Assembly (NCBI GenBank): GCA_024867545.1
Contig: JANFNE010000019.1
Location: 124,001 to 188,000 of the forward strand
DNA: 64,000 nucleotides
DNA from: Phytopythium helicoides
Taxonomy: Eukaryota > Oomycota > Peronosporomycetes > Pythiales > Pythiaceae
Direction of reading: 5' to 3'
Positions 55,377-64,000 of this stretch are shown piece after piece. A program made the translations under genes and the position numbers. The notes under the pieces were generated by a model that saw only the letters and a program-made list of their open reading frames with translations, was not told where the DNA came from and did not search any database. The stretch's first letter is position 1. Each line of letters starts with the position of its first letter.

Positions 55377-55929
55377 GTGAGTCGATGGGTGAGTGGATAG
55401 CAGGAACAGTCAGCAGACAGGCAGAGTGGAATGCAGCAGCACGGGCTTCGTTCAGAGCATTGTTGAGTTGTTACAGTCTCGACCTCCTCGACGCGGAGCT
55501 CCTCTGGTCCGAGCGCGGGGCGCGGGCGGCAACTCATCAGCTTTCGCTTGCAATAAGAGGGTGCTACCCTTTGGCGAGCGAAAATGCTGACGACTTGCCG
55601 GCCGCCCTTGGCGCGTCAGAAGACCACCTGACCACAGCAACAGGGCGACCGGCCACCCCGAGCTCGGCCGAGCGTTTCCACAAGAGCAGCTACGGCATCC
55701 AAGGTCACTGAACGCGTTCGTGACGGAGAGGGCGAAGGGCGAGGACGGGAGGGGCGATCGAGGCGCCGGGGGGAGATGGAGACCAAGATGGAAAGCAGCG
55801 AGTCTTGACGGAGGCGGAGAGGCAGGGAGCGGGGAGTCAACGAAGATGCGGAAAGAGAGCGGAAGAACTGAATTACGCGCCGTCCTCCCTGTTTCCATGC
55901 GTCAATCCGGGTCAGCAAAGTCTTCGGTG
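55377..55929. other. Intergenic between convergent genes, no gene seen
   Basis: These are the 3' flanks of the long coiled-coil gene (plus) and MAF1 (minus). Overlapping short ORFs on both strands lack motifs. Confidence 0.4.
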
Positions 55930-56720
55930 TCAGTGAGGGGCAGGCAAGGCGTCGTACCAGTCGGGGGTCATGCCGTAGTAGTCCTCCATCGTGTCCTCTG
56001 CGTCGTCGTCCTCGGCGGGCTCCTCCATCGTCTCGTCGTCGTCCATGTCGTTTTCGTAGGTGGCGCTGTTGTCGCATACAAAACAGGAACGTCAGTTGCG
56101 TGCGTGCGGAGGCAATAATGACGATGCGCTGCGGCAGCGACGCACCCCTTGGACATGCAGGTGAAGTAAAGGATCTTCTTCTGGGTCTTGTTGACGAAGA
56201 AGTAGTTGAAGCTCCAGAGGTTGCCGTCCGAGAAGGGGTCCGAGTCCATGTCTGGGATGTAGCTGTAGACGTCGCACTCGTCGAGCTTGATGGCCTCCGC
56301 GATGGCCTCCCACATGCGCGCGACGAAGTTGGGTCCCTCTACCTCTACGAGCTCGGCCAGGTCGTGGTTGATGCGGTGCAGCGCGCCGCGGAAGCCGCTC
56401 TCCTTGCGGAACTGCTCTGGGCGCACGGCGCTAAAGTCGTAGTCTGGGAAGCTGGCGTTCATGGTGGAGATGAGGTTGATGAGCAGCTTGCGCGTGGCCA
56501 CAGCGCCAATAGGCCCAAGCGGCGACGGCGCGCGCAGGTCGTGCGTGGCCTCGATCTCCTGCTGGTAGTAGAGCTCCAGCGCCTTGGCCAGCCGCTTGTC
56601 GCTGCCCGCCTTCTTGCACGAGTACGTCTCCAGCTTTCCACTCAGCACGCGGTCGCCGATCGCGTACGACCCCAGCACCGAGTTGAGCCACGTCAGCTGC
56701 GGCTCCTCCAGGTACTTCAT
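55930..56720 (-). CDS. MAF1: MAF1, repressor of RNA polymerase III
   Basis: Two exons (56720-56146, 56065-55930), intron 80 nt (GTGCGT...CAACAG), 236 residues from MKYLEEP; an in-frame ATG at 56807 would add 29 residues. Family blocks: GKLETYSCKKAG, LLINLISTMNASFPDYDFS, YSYIPDMDSDPFSDG and LWSFNYFFVNKTQKKILYFTCMS. Exon 2 encodes the acidic tail with DYYGMTPDWYDALP, absent from the single-exon reading. MAF1 binds Pol III under stress and blocks transcription of tRNA and 5S genes, controlled by TOR/PKA phosphorylation. It is head to head with a CDK8-like kinase. Confidence 0.93.
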
Positions 56721-57773
56721 ACCGCTCTGCTGCTGCCTTTCTCGCGAGTTGTCGAATGTGCGAGAAGGAGCGGCGGCAAGGGGGAAACCTATTTGCAGAT
56801 CGGCCATAGTGGGGCCGAGTCAACTGGAAGCGTCGCGCGGCTATGGGGAATCGGCCTTTCATAATCGATACGCATGGGTTGTTTCGGATCATGTGTTCAT
56901 AAAGGTCAAAATGACCTCATAATGTATGAACCAGCTGATAAACCCACGACGCGCATGGATTGTCGAAGTCACTCGCCAACTCCACTTCGACCCCATCAAC
57001 CATCTGGCAGAGACGACAGCTCGCTGTCACTTGGCCTCGCTCGCCTCGCTTGCAGCTTCCTCCTCTCGGTCGCTCGCCTCGGTCGCTGGAGCGTCCGTTG
57101 CTGCTCGTTCGAGGCATCGATCGCTCGAGATTCGTCGCAAGAGTCTTTCGACCAAGTTCCATCGACAGCTTCGCATCGCCAATTGGGCTTTAGATTCACC
57201 CACAGGTGCTGCAAAGTCGCCATCGGCTGGCGAGAGCAGCAGCTGCCAGTTGCAGTCGTCATCAAGATCGTCAATTGCAGACGGCGTCATCGCTCGAGCG
57301 TCGAGCAGCGAGCGACCAGCGAGGGCTTCGAGCGACACCTGCAGCCTCCGACTTCGACCGCAGCCTCGTCAAGGCAGATCAATCGACGAGACCAGCGCCA
57401 GCAGCCAACTCACAGCACTATTTGCCATCGCCATCACCATCATCGCCGATTGATGCGCGTCAATTGAAGGTGACGCGCAGCGCGTGGGGGTTGAGCCTCC
57501 ACTTTCCGATAGTTGGTGTGGCTTACCTCCCTACCACACCATGGATAAATTGTCGCAGGTGGCGCTTCGCGGCGTCAAAGCTGCATCGCGCCGGCACCTG
57601 GCGCTCGGTTGGCGCGTCGACGGCGCGCGACTCTCTCGGCCGCGCCTGCCGCCGCCCCAGCGCCCCCGGCCGCGCGCGGAGCCGCTGCGCACCGTCTGCT
57701 GCGCTCGCTGCGCGAGTTTGGGCCTCTGGGACGCGCTGCAGCCCTCGGGAGCGCCGCCTCCGCCAGCTCCGCC
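56721..57773. promoter_or_regulatory. Divergent upstream region of MAF1 and CDK8-like kinase
   Basis: About 1 kb separates the two start codons. ORFs within it overlap on both strands and are not conserved in type. An in-frame extension of the kinase upstream of 57774 is Ala/Pro/Arg-rich and lacks an ATG. No specific promoter element is identified. Confidence 0.35.
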
Positions 57774-59572
57774 ATGCGCCGGTCGTCGCTGCGGCGGCCT
57801 GAGAGCCTGACGGACAAGTACCGCATCCTGGGCAAGATCGGCGAGGGAACGTACGGCATGGTGTTTAAGGCCGAGGCGTACTCGTCCGCGCTGCTGCCGC
57901 GGCCCTCGAGCGCGGGCGCCGGCGGCGCGAACGCCGGCGAGGACGAGGAGCCCATGACGTTCGCCATCAAGCTCGTCAAGTCGCACAAGGAGGGTAAGAA
58001 CGACGTGGTGCTCTCCAGCGCCACGATCCGAGAGATCAAGCTGCTACGCGAGCTGCACCATGACAACGTCGTGCACCTGCACGACGTGCACGTCGACCCG
58101 AGGGAGAAGACGCTCGCGCTCGTGTTTGAGTACGGCGACCACGACCTGCACGACATCATCGTGCAGAGCAAGCAAAAGCCGCTAGGCGAGTATACGCGCA
58201 AGTCGCTCATGTACCAGATCCTCAAGGGCGTCGACTATATGCACGACGCGTGGGTCATGCACCGAGACATGAAGCCGCAGAACATCCTGGTCGTCGGCCA
58301 TGGCCGCAAGCGCGGCCAGGTCAAACTTGCCGACTTTGGCCTTGCACGCATCTACCGCGAGCCGATCAAAGCCCTTACGGACGTGGAGCGCGTCGTTGTC
58401 ACACTTTGGTACCGTGCACCCGAGCTACTGCTCGGCGCCAAGCACTACACCAAGGCGGTCGACTTGTGGGCCGTCGGCTGCATCTTCGCCGAGCTCATCA
58501 ATACCCGCGAACTGTTCTGCGGCAAGGAGGTCGAAGGCTCGAACGCGCCATTCCAAAAAGACCAGCTCGACAAAATCTTCAAGGTGCTCGGGCTGCCCAC
58601 GCCTCAAACGTGGGAGGGGCTTGAGCACTTGCCCGAGTACCCGCACGTGATGCAGATGGCGCGCGAGCGCAAGTACCCGTCCACTTCCGAGCTCAAGAAT
58701 GCTGTCAAGTTTGGACCGGGAAGAGCGGGCGCTGCGCTGTATGACCTCATTGCGCGGCTGCTAGAGTATGGTAAGTTGTGATCGTGTTGCCTAAGGCGTC
58801 GTGGGTAATTGCATCTAACTCCCTACCACGATTACAGACCCCGAGAAGCGTATCACAGCCAAGGACGCGCTCGAGCACGAGTACTTCAAAGAAATTGTGC
58901 GCATCAATGGATCATGTCGGCTTTGCAGAGGCGAGAGTTGCGCCGGCTAACTTCAATCTAATGATGTAGGAACCGGAGCCGCGTGACTGGGCTTTCGACG
59001 AGCCAGGAAAGGAGCCCGTGTCATTCCGAACGCAGAATGTGGAGGCAGTAGCAGAGGATCAGCTTCCTTGGAAGACACGCAAGGATGGAGCAGCAGCGGG
59101 TGACAACGCGGGCAACGCAGGGAGTCCCTCGCAGCGCGATGGTTCCAAGGCTGGCCATCATCAGGCAGCTGGCAGTGCACACGATCCAAACAGCCGGGCA
59201 AGTCGAGACGCTCGCAGTCGGAGCAATCACAGCGCATCTCGAGAGCCGGCGCCTCGTCGTAGCGAACGCCAGCAGCAGCAACAGCAGCAACAGCACACAG
59301 GCAACAGCATCATGGGAGCACCACCGAGCGGTGCTAATCCGGTTGGCGATGACCGACGAAGTGGCAGTGCGTGGAGAGACCGTAGCGCCGCTCGCGGCGG
59401 TGGCGCGCCAGTGCTTTCATCTGCGCCAGCGCCAGCAGCTGGGAAGCGTCCGGGCGGGCCAGGCGGGAGCGAGCGACCACCGAGCGCTGGCGCATCCACC
59501 GCTGGAGCGGAGCGCTCATCTGCAGGAAACAGCACTCGTCCACGGAGTCCAAAGCAGCAGCGGCGTCGATAA
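57774..59572 (+). CDS. CDK8: CDK8-like Mediator kinase
   Basis: Three exons (57774-58770, 58838-58896, 58970-59572); introns 67 and 73 nt; 552 residues. Kinase features: GEGTYGMVF loop (about 22-30), K66 in FAIK, HRDMKPQN (163-170), D187 of DFG and WYRAPELLLGAKHYTKAVDLWAVGCIFAEL. The long match HYTK(A)xDxWAxGCIFAEL, the GHGRKRGQVK insert after MKPQN and LTDVERVVVTLWYRAPE are typical of CDK8/19 rather than cell-cycle CDKs. A Gly/Ala-rich insertion (about 40-60) sits between the loop and the lysine. The short second exon (DPEKRITAKDALEHEYF) completes the domain. The C-terminal ~200 residues are Ser/Gln/Pro-rich (poly-Q run) and disordered, as in other CDK8 proteins. Works with cyclin C in the Mediator kinase module. 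Confidence 0.9.
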
Positions 59573-59730
59573 CTGCGCTCGATGAACACCTATCGAATGA
59601 CACCGTTCGCAATGCAAGACACACATGTACACACTCTAGAGATGTGGGATGCAATTTCCTTTTCCTTTACCTAGGCGATAACCCAAGCGTGCATTTGGAG
59701 GTTGGAATGCACCAACGACTCGAATCACAT

Positions 59731-61659
59731 CTATGAGGACTTGGACGTCTCGGCAAGCAGCTGCTCCATCTCAATCTGGCTGCTCACCAGTAGCTCCTTC
59801 AGCTGCGGCAAGTCCTTGCGGTAACTCGCGAGCTGGAACGCCGAGCCTTCCTTCTCGATACCATAGCCAATTCCGTAGCAGTCTTCGTTCACGGGGCCGA
59901 AGCTGCCACCTTCAAGCGCCGGACTCGACAGCGTACTGGTAGACAAGATGATACGGCCCATAATGTCATGCGCAGGCAGCGTAAAGAGCTTTGGGATGGC
60001 CCCACCTTCCAGCTCCGCCATCTTTCGAAGGCCAAACAGGTGGCGATCGCAGCCCTGACCCATGACGCCGTTCTTGGTCAGCTCGCTGTGCTTCTTCACA
60101 GCCGTGCGAAGCGCCTGCACCTTCTCGGCAGCGCTCGCAGAGCTGTTGGTCATCGTCTTCACGAACGCGACGGCCTCATTCGTGCAGCTTCGCACAGTCT
60201 CCGTGCGACCGTGCTTAAACGCAGCCGTGCTCGCGCTCTCGTACGTCGACACAAACTTGCCGTGCAGGCGGTAGTGGGCGAGCTGGATCGTCATTTGCAT
60301 GACGCCGTCCGTGCCAATGCCGTACTGTGACGCAATCGAACGGGTCACTGGCGTCTGTGCGCAGTCCACCAGCAAGCGATCGTTCCAGGCGTCAAACGTC
60401 GTCTTGGCGTCGCGCAGCACCTTCGTCGTACGCGCATCCAGCTCCCATCCGAGCTCACTAGGCGCAACAGAGTCGGCGCCAGGCGAAGTCAGCACCGGCG
60501 ACGTGATCGAGTCGCTGTACATCTCGTTCAGGTAGCGCAGCACTGCCACGCCGTCACCCCACGAGTGCTCAAAGTTGACGGACGCCGTGCCATTGGCTGC
60601 AACCAGAAGCTGAATGCTCTTGTCGAACCAGTGGTTGGAGCCATCGCCGACCAGGAACGTCCTGCTCAGCTGCTCGGGCGTTGAAGGCGACGTGTGCTCG
60701 AGCGACACGACAAAGAGCGCGCTGTCGATGGCGTCGAGCGAGGCCTTGTTGACAGCAGAGCTGCTGAGCTCGGCGCGCTCGCTTGCCCAGACGTCGCGGT
60801 CGAGCGTCGTCATGAGGCCGACGCCCGGCGCCTCGACCGTGCCGGTGACGAGCGGCTTGGCGAGGATGGCCTCGATGTTGGCCAGGATCTGCTCATCGGG
60901 GATGGCCGAGCCGTCGTCGCGCAGCACGTCGAACTTGTAGAACTTTGCGCCGCGCTGCACGACAATGTGCTTGGAGCCGTCGAACTTGCGCAGCTCGTCG
61001 CGGCCCTTGGCCGGCACGCGCACCGAGCTGAAGAGGTTCTGGTACTGGCTCATGTCGAGCGGGTAGGCGCCGAGCGCGGCGGCGCCGTAGAAGGACACGG
61101 ACTCTGGCAGGAGGCGGCAGAAGTGCTCGAAGGCGCGCGTCTTGGTGTTCTTGGGCTTGGTGTGGAAGATGTCGGGCTCGAGCTTTCCGTCGCGCAGCGT
61201 GCGGTGCACGCGCACGGTGGACGCGATGAGCGATGCTGCGCGCTGGCTCTGCGTGTTCTTGGCGGCCACGGGGTCCTCCTTGAGTTTGATCTGCGGGTTG
61301 TAGTTGATGACGATGGGCTGGCGGTCCGTGAGGTACATGTCGAGCCACCATGCGTTGATGTAGGACGTGTGCTTGTTGGCGGCGTCGCGCGCGACGAGCG
61401 CCGCGTGCAGGCGCGCGCCCTCGCCCGCCTGGAACTCGAGCGCGGCCGCCTTGGTCTCTGCGAACTGCGCGGGCGTCACGACGGGCTCCACGGCCGCCAA
61501 GTAGCGCGCGATCGTGTCCTCGAGCTTGGGCACAGGCAGCCGCGGCAGCGACCGCTGGAAGTGGAACGTAGGGATCACCGTCTCCTGCACGTAGCGCGCC
61601 GACGACAGCGAGCGCCGCAGCGCCGCGCGCGTCGAGGCGGCCGGGCTAGCGAGCAGCAT
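59731..61659 (-). CDS. CPT2: Carnitine O-palmitoyltransferase 2 (mitochondrial)
   Basis: Single exon, 642 residues. The Arg/Ala/Ser-rich start (MLLASPAASTRAALRRSLSS) is a mitochondrial presequence. The acyltransferase core includes the catalytic His365 in EHSWGDGVAVLRYLNEM, then GIGTDGVMQM, the TYESASTAAFKHGRTE segment and the GSFGPVNEDCYGIGY block. There is no N-terminal membrane pair, so it is CPT2-like (matrix side of the inner membrane) rather than CPT1. It converts acylcarnitine plus CoA to acyl-CoA for beta-oxidation. Confidence 0.92.
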   Translation of the reverse strand: MLLASPAASTRAALRRSLSSARYVQETVIPTFHFQRSLPRLPVPKLEDTIARYLAAVEPVVTPAQFAETKAAALEFQAGEGARLHAALVARDAANKHTSYINAWWLDMYLTDRQPIVINYNPQIKLKEDPVAAKNTQSQRAASLIASTVRVHRTLRDGKLEPDIFHTKPKNTKTRAFEHFCRLLPESVSFYGAAALGAYPLDMSQYQNLFSSVRVPAKGRDELRKFDGSKHIVVQRGAKFYKFDVLRDDGSAIPDEQILANIEAILAKPLVTGTVEAPGVGLMTTLDRDVWASERAELSSSAVNKASLDAIDSALFVVSLEHTSPSTPEQLSRTFLVGDGSNHWFDKSIQLLVAANGTASVNFEHSWGDGVAVLRYLNEMYSDSITSPVLTSPGADSVAPSELGWELDARTTKVLRDAKTTFDAWNDRLLVDCAQTPVTRSIASQYGIGTDGVMQMTIQLAHYRLHGKFVSTYESASTAAFKHGRTETVRSCTNEAVAFVKTMTNSSASAAEKVQALRTAVKKHSELTKNGVMGQGCDRHLFGLRKMAELEGGAIPKLFTLPAHDIMGRIILSTSTLSSPALEGGSFGPVNEDCYGIGYGIEKEGSAFQLASYRKDLPQLKELLVSSQIEMEQLLAETSKSS

Positions 61660-61985
61660 GGGGGGCAGGCGGCGGGTTGGCGACTGGCGGCGATCTTTGG
61701 CGTCACTTGGTTTCGCTATGGGTGACGTACGGCGCCCGTCGAGCGCCGCGGCTGAACCTGACGTGGCGCCGATGCGTAAACTTCAAGGTGCGAGTCGCGC
61801 GAAGGTACGACACCTTCGGGGAACCACCGCGGACAAGCCATATCGGTTTGGACAGGGGAGCCGCCAGGACTAGATGTCGTGGGGTTCGCATGGCAGCAGC
61901 AAGAGAGATCCGTCATATACCACGCAGACATAGATTTAGAGGCGCGCTGCTGCACGACTACGACCTCGCTACTGCAGCTACAAGC
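61660..61985. other. Intergenic, no gene seen
   Basis: Short region between the 5' end of CPT2 and the 3' end of the M24-fold gene; nothing recognisable. Confidence 0.45.
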
Positions 61986-63251
61986 CTAGAAGGCCAGGTG
62001 CAGGATGCCGTGGCGGCGGATGGTGACGTCGCCGATCTTGTGCTCGAGCATGGGCCAGTCGGGCGTGACGCTCAACGTCTGGATCTCAAGCTTGCCGTCC
62101 TTCTCGCGGAAGAGCACCGTGTCCTCCGACTTGGTGCCGGTCACCGACGGGTTCCACGCGTACGCCTGGTTCTTGCCCGTCACACGGTTGTCCAGCGACG
62201 GCACGCCGACCCACTCGCGGCTGTTGTACCCCGCGCAGCCACCCTGGTGGTGCAGCTTCCACTCGCCGTCGAAGCCGCGCTCCGCGTACGCGTCCTGGAT
62301 GGCCTTAAACACGGCGTTGGCCTTGGTGCCAGCCTTGGCCGTCTCGGCAAGCGCCACGGCCTCCACGTACGTCGCGGCCTCGTGGCGGCGCAGCAGGTCC
62401 TCGGGGATTTGCGCACCGGGCGTCGTCGTGATGTACACGAGGCGCGTGGTCGACAGCACGAAACCGTGGCGCAGACCGCAGATGACTAGCATGGCCTTGT
62501 TCTTGACGCGCTTGTTGGTCGGCAGCGGGTGGCGGTTCGCGTCAACGCGCTCATCGGCAGCCACGAGGATCAGCATGGGCGTCACGCCCACCTCGTACAG
62601 CCGCGCCGACAGCATGCCCGCGATCTCCCACTCGGTCATGGCGGGCTTGACCTGGCGCGCGACGTCGCCCATGATCTTGCCGCAGTCGGCACCGAGCTTG
62701 GCGTACGTGTCCATCTCGTACTCGGTGAACGTGGCGCGCAGCTCGCTCAGCGCCAGGTCCAGGGACTTGTCGGAGCAGTCCTCGGCGACCTTGTCGCTGT
62801 TGGCAAGCGCCTTAGCCTTCTCGAGGTGCGGGCGCTCCTCGAACCATTCGTCCTCGACGACCGAGACCTCGTCCTGCAGGCCCTTGAGCTCCTCGTTTAG
62901 CAGGCGGTGACCCTCGATGTGGTTGGTCAGAATCGCCACGCGCGACTGGTCCACGTACAGCGCGCCGACGCCGCCCTCGGTGCCGAGGTAGATGTAGTTG
63001 CGGCCGCCGTTGGTCAGCCACTGGAAGTTCATCGAGTAGCTGAGCACGATGGCGTCCAGGTCGCGCTTCTTGAGCAGCTCACGCCTGCCATAACGCACCA
63101 CGACAGTCGTGACACGAGTGAGCTTGCTATGCAAATTGCACCCACAACAGCAGCGAGTCACCACTCACAGCAGCACGAGCTTGGCGTGGAAGTCCTGCTT
63201 TCGCTTGGCGAAGTCGTGCTCGAAGGCGTCGTGGTACTTTTCCGAGTTCAT
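61986..63251 (-). CDS. M24-fold (aminopeptidase P/creatinase-like) protein lacking canonical metal ligands
   Basis: Two exons (63251-63169, 63084-61986), intron 84 nt (GTGAGT...GGCAG), 393 residues. Start MNSEKYHDAFEHDFAKRK; the exon junction restores LVLLRELLKKRDLDA. A creatinase-type N-domain (YLGTEGGVGALYVD...LTNHIEGHRLLNEE) leads into a pita-bread domain (MTEWEIAGMLSARLYEVG, HPLPTNKRVKNKAMLVICGLRHGFVLSTTRLVY, HHQGGCAGYNSREW). The paired Asp ligands usual before and after the central glycines are replaced (ICGLRHG, STTRL). HHQGG and SREW are kept, a pattern I know from bacterial M24 relatives. Catalysis is therefore doubtful or uses another mode. No targeting signal is seen. Confidence 0.75.
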
Positions 63252-64000
63252 CGTGCGGTGCTGGAGCTGGCGCGGGGCTTGGCTTGGCTTGGGGGCTGGC
63301 GGGTGAATTGCCGAATGCGCTGAGAGGCCGAGCGCGGAGCGGCGGGGGGCGAAACCCCCATGCACCAAGCAAGCAAGCAGCGGTGTTGTGGCGGCGCAGA
63401 GTTCCAGGAGCTCCCACAGCGCAACTTCCTGGACGGGCATCATAGTTTATGCGCGATAAGGAACTAGTTCTAGGCGCAAAGTTCCAGGCGTGGTCAATCA
63501 TCCCACTGTTTACGCTTCTTCAACTACATGGGCATGATGACAAGGGCTGGAAACCTCTACATACGATCAGATTGAAGTTTCAATTTTGTATTGAATCAAT
63601 TGGAAAAGTGACCTTGTAGACTTGATACAAACATCTAGTCCAGAACTAGATATTCGCCACTACCACTTCCCTCGACTGGAACTCCGCTCCAAAGCAGTTG
63701 AAGCGCTGCTTGGTGCCGAAGACACGCCCACCATCAGCATGCACGACTGCCGCGCAACTTCAGATCGCGCGGCTTGCTGATGAACCACGTTGCATGCAGA
63801 AGATCAAGTAGCGCGGCCACAGTCCCACGCACCCAAGCGGCCTCACTCATGGCTATCGATGGTCCACGGAAGCTGAGGACCATCGACGCGAGAGAGACCA
63901 GCGACACGACCGATCACTGCGTTCTGCGTCACAGCCGCAACCGTCCAGCAGCAGCGACGAGCTCCGAATGCAACACTACGCCCCCTTGAAGCGAGCAGCG
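63252..64000. other. Intergenic to window end, no gene seen
   Basis: The 5' flank of the M24-fold gene followed by sequence with only short ORFs. A 71-codon plus-strand ORF (63774-63989) lacks any motif. Confidence 0.4.

Noticed and set aside
57484..57810. An upstream exon of the CDK8-like kinase beginning at 57541
   Set aside because: It is in another frame, very Pro/Arg-rich, and no splice pair connects it to the kinase exon.

Overview
The window is eukaryotic and most likely from an oomycete (Stramenopila). This is inferred from intron-poor, GC-rich genes packed on both strands, short introns (mostly 56-84 nt, GTRNGT...CAG), and the gene set: an SPX-RING protein, UDP-sugar pyrophosphorylase, an ankyrin-DHHC acyltransferase, CAP proteins and Fanzor nucleases. 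I have no species-level evidence.

Region 1 (1-18.5 kb) is ordinary housekeeping genes into which two Fanzor (eukaryotic TnpB-like, RNA-guided RuvC nuclease) genes have been placed. The minus strand carries an anoctamin (cut by the window edge), a patatin-like phospholipase, UDP-sugar pyrophosphorylase and a REX4-type 3'-5' exonuclease. The plus strand carries Fanzor-1 (intact, 696 codons, with a nuclear localisation signal), an ankyrin-DHHC palmitoyltransferase, Fanzor-2 (5'-truncated, starting 15 nt after the DHHC stop codon and in the same frame) and an M13 neprilysin-like protease. Fanzor-1 is followed by about 170 nt of consecutive hairpins, where the guide (omega) RNA of a Fanzor is expected, and its ORF is bracketed by a 13-bp direct repeat.

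Region 2 (18.8-47.6 kb) is dominated by a ~4.45 kb tandem repeat unit carrying three small genes in the fixed order C-A-B. It occurs as a left array (plus orientation, with a diverged B-like gene D in front: D-C2-A2-B1-C3), a right array (minus orientation: hybrid A/B5, C5-A4-B3, C4-A3-B2) and an outlying C1-A1 fragment (minus). The two arrays face each other around a block of single-copy genes: atlastin, a secreted CAP protein and a BRCT/zinc-finger protein. A, B and D proteins are homologous and I recognise no known domain in them; they share a KF...KMQ core, a polar N- or Q-rich tract and a C-terminal RRLI...RFGR signature. An SPX-RING gene sits between the outlying fragment and the left array.

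Region 3 (47.8-64 kb) holds a very long coiled-coil gene broken by many single-base frameshifts, then MAF1 (Pol III repressor) and a CDK8-like Mediator kinase head to head, a mitochondrial carnitine palmitoyltransferase 2 and an M24-fold protein without the usual metal ligands. Single-base shifts, mostly in homopolymers, affect only the REX4, DHHC, C1 and long coiled-coil genes. Assembly error is the simplest explanation, but their clustering is noteworthy.
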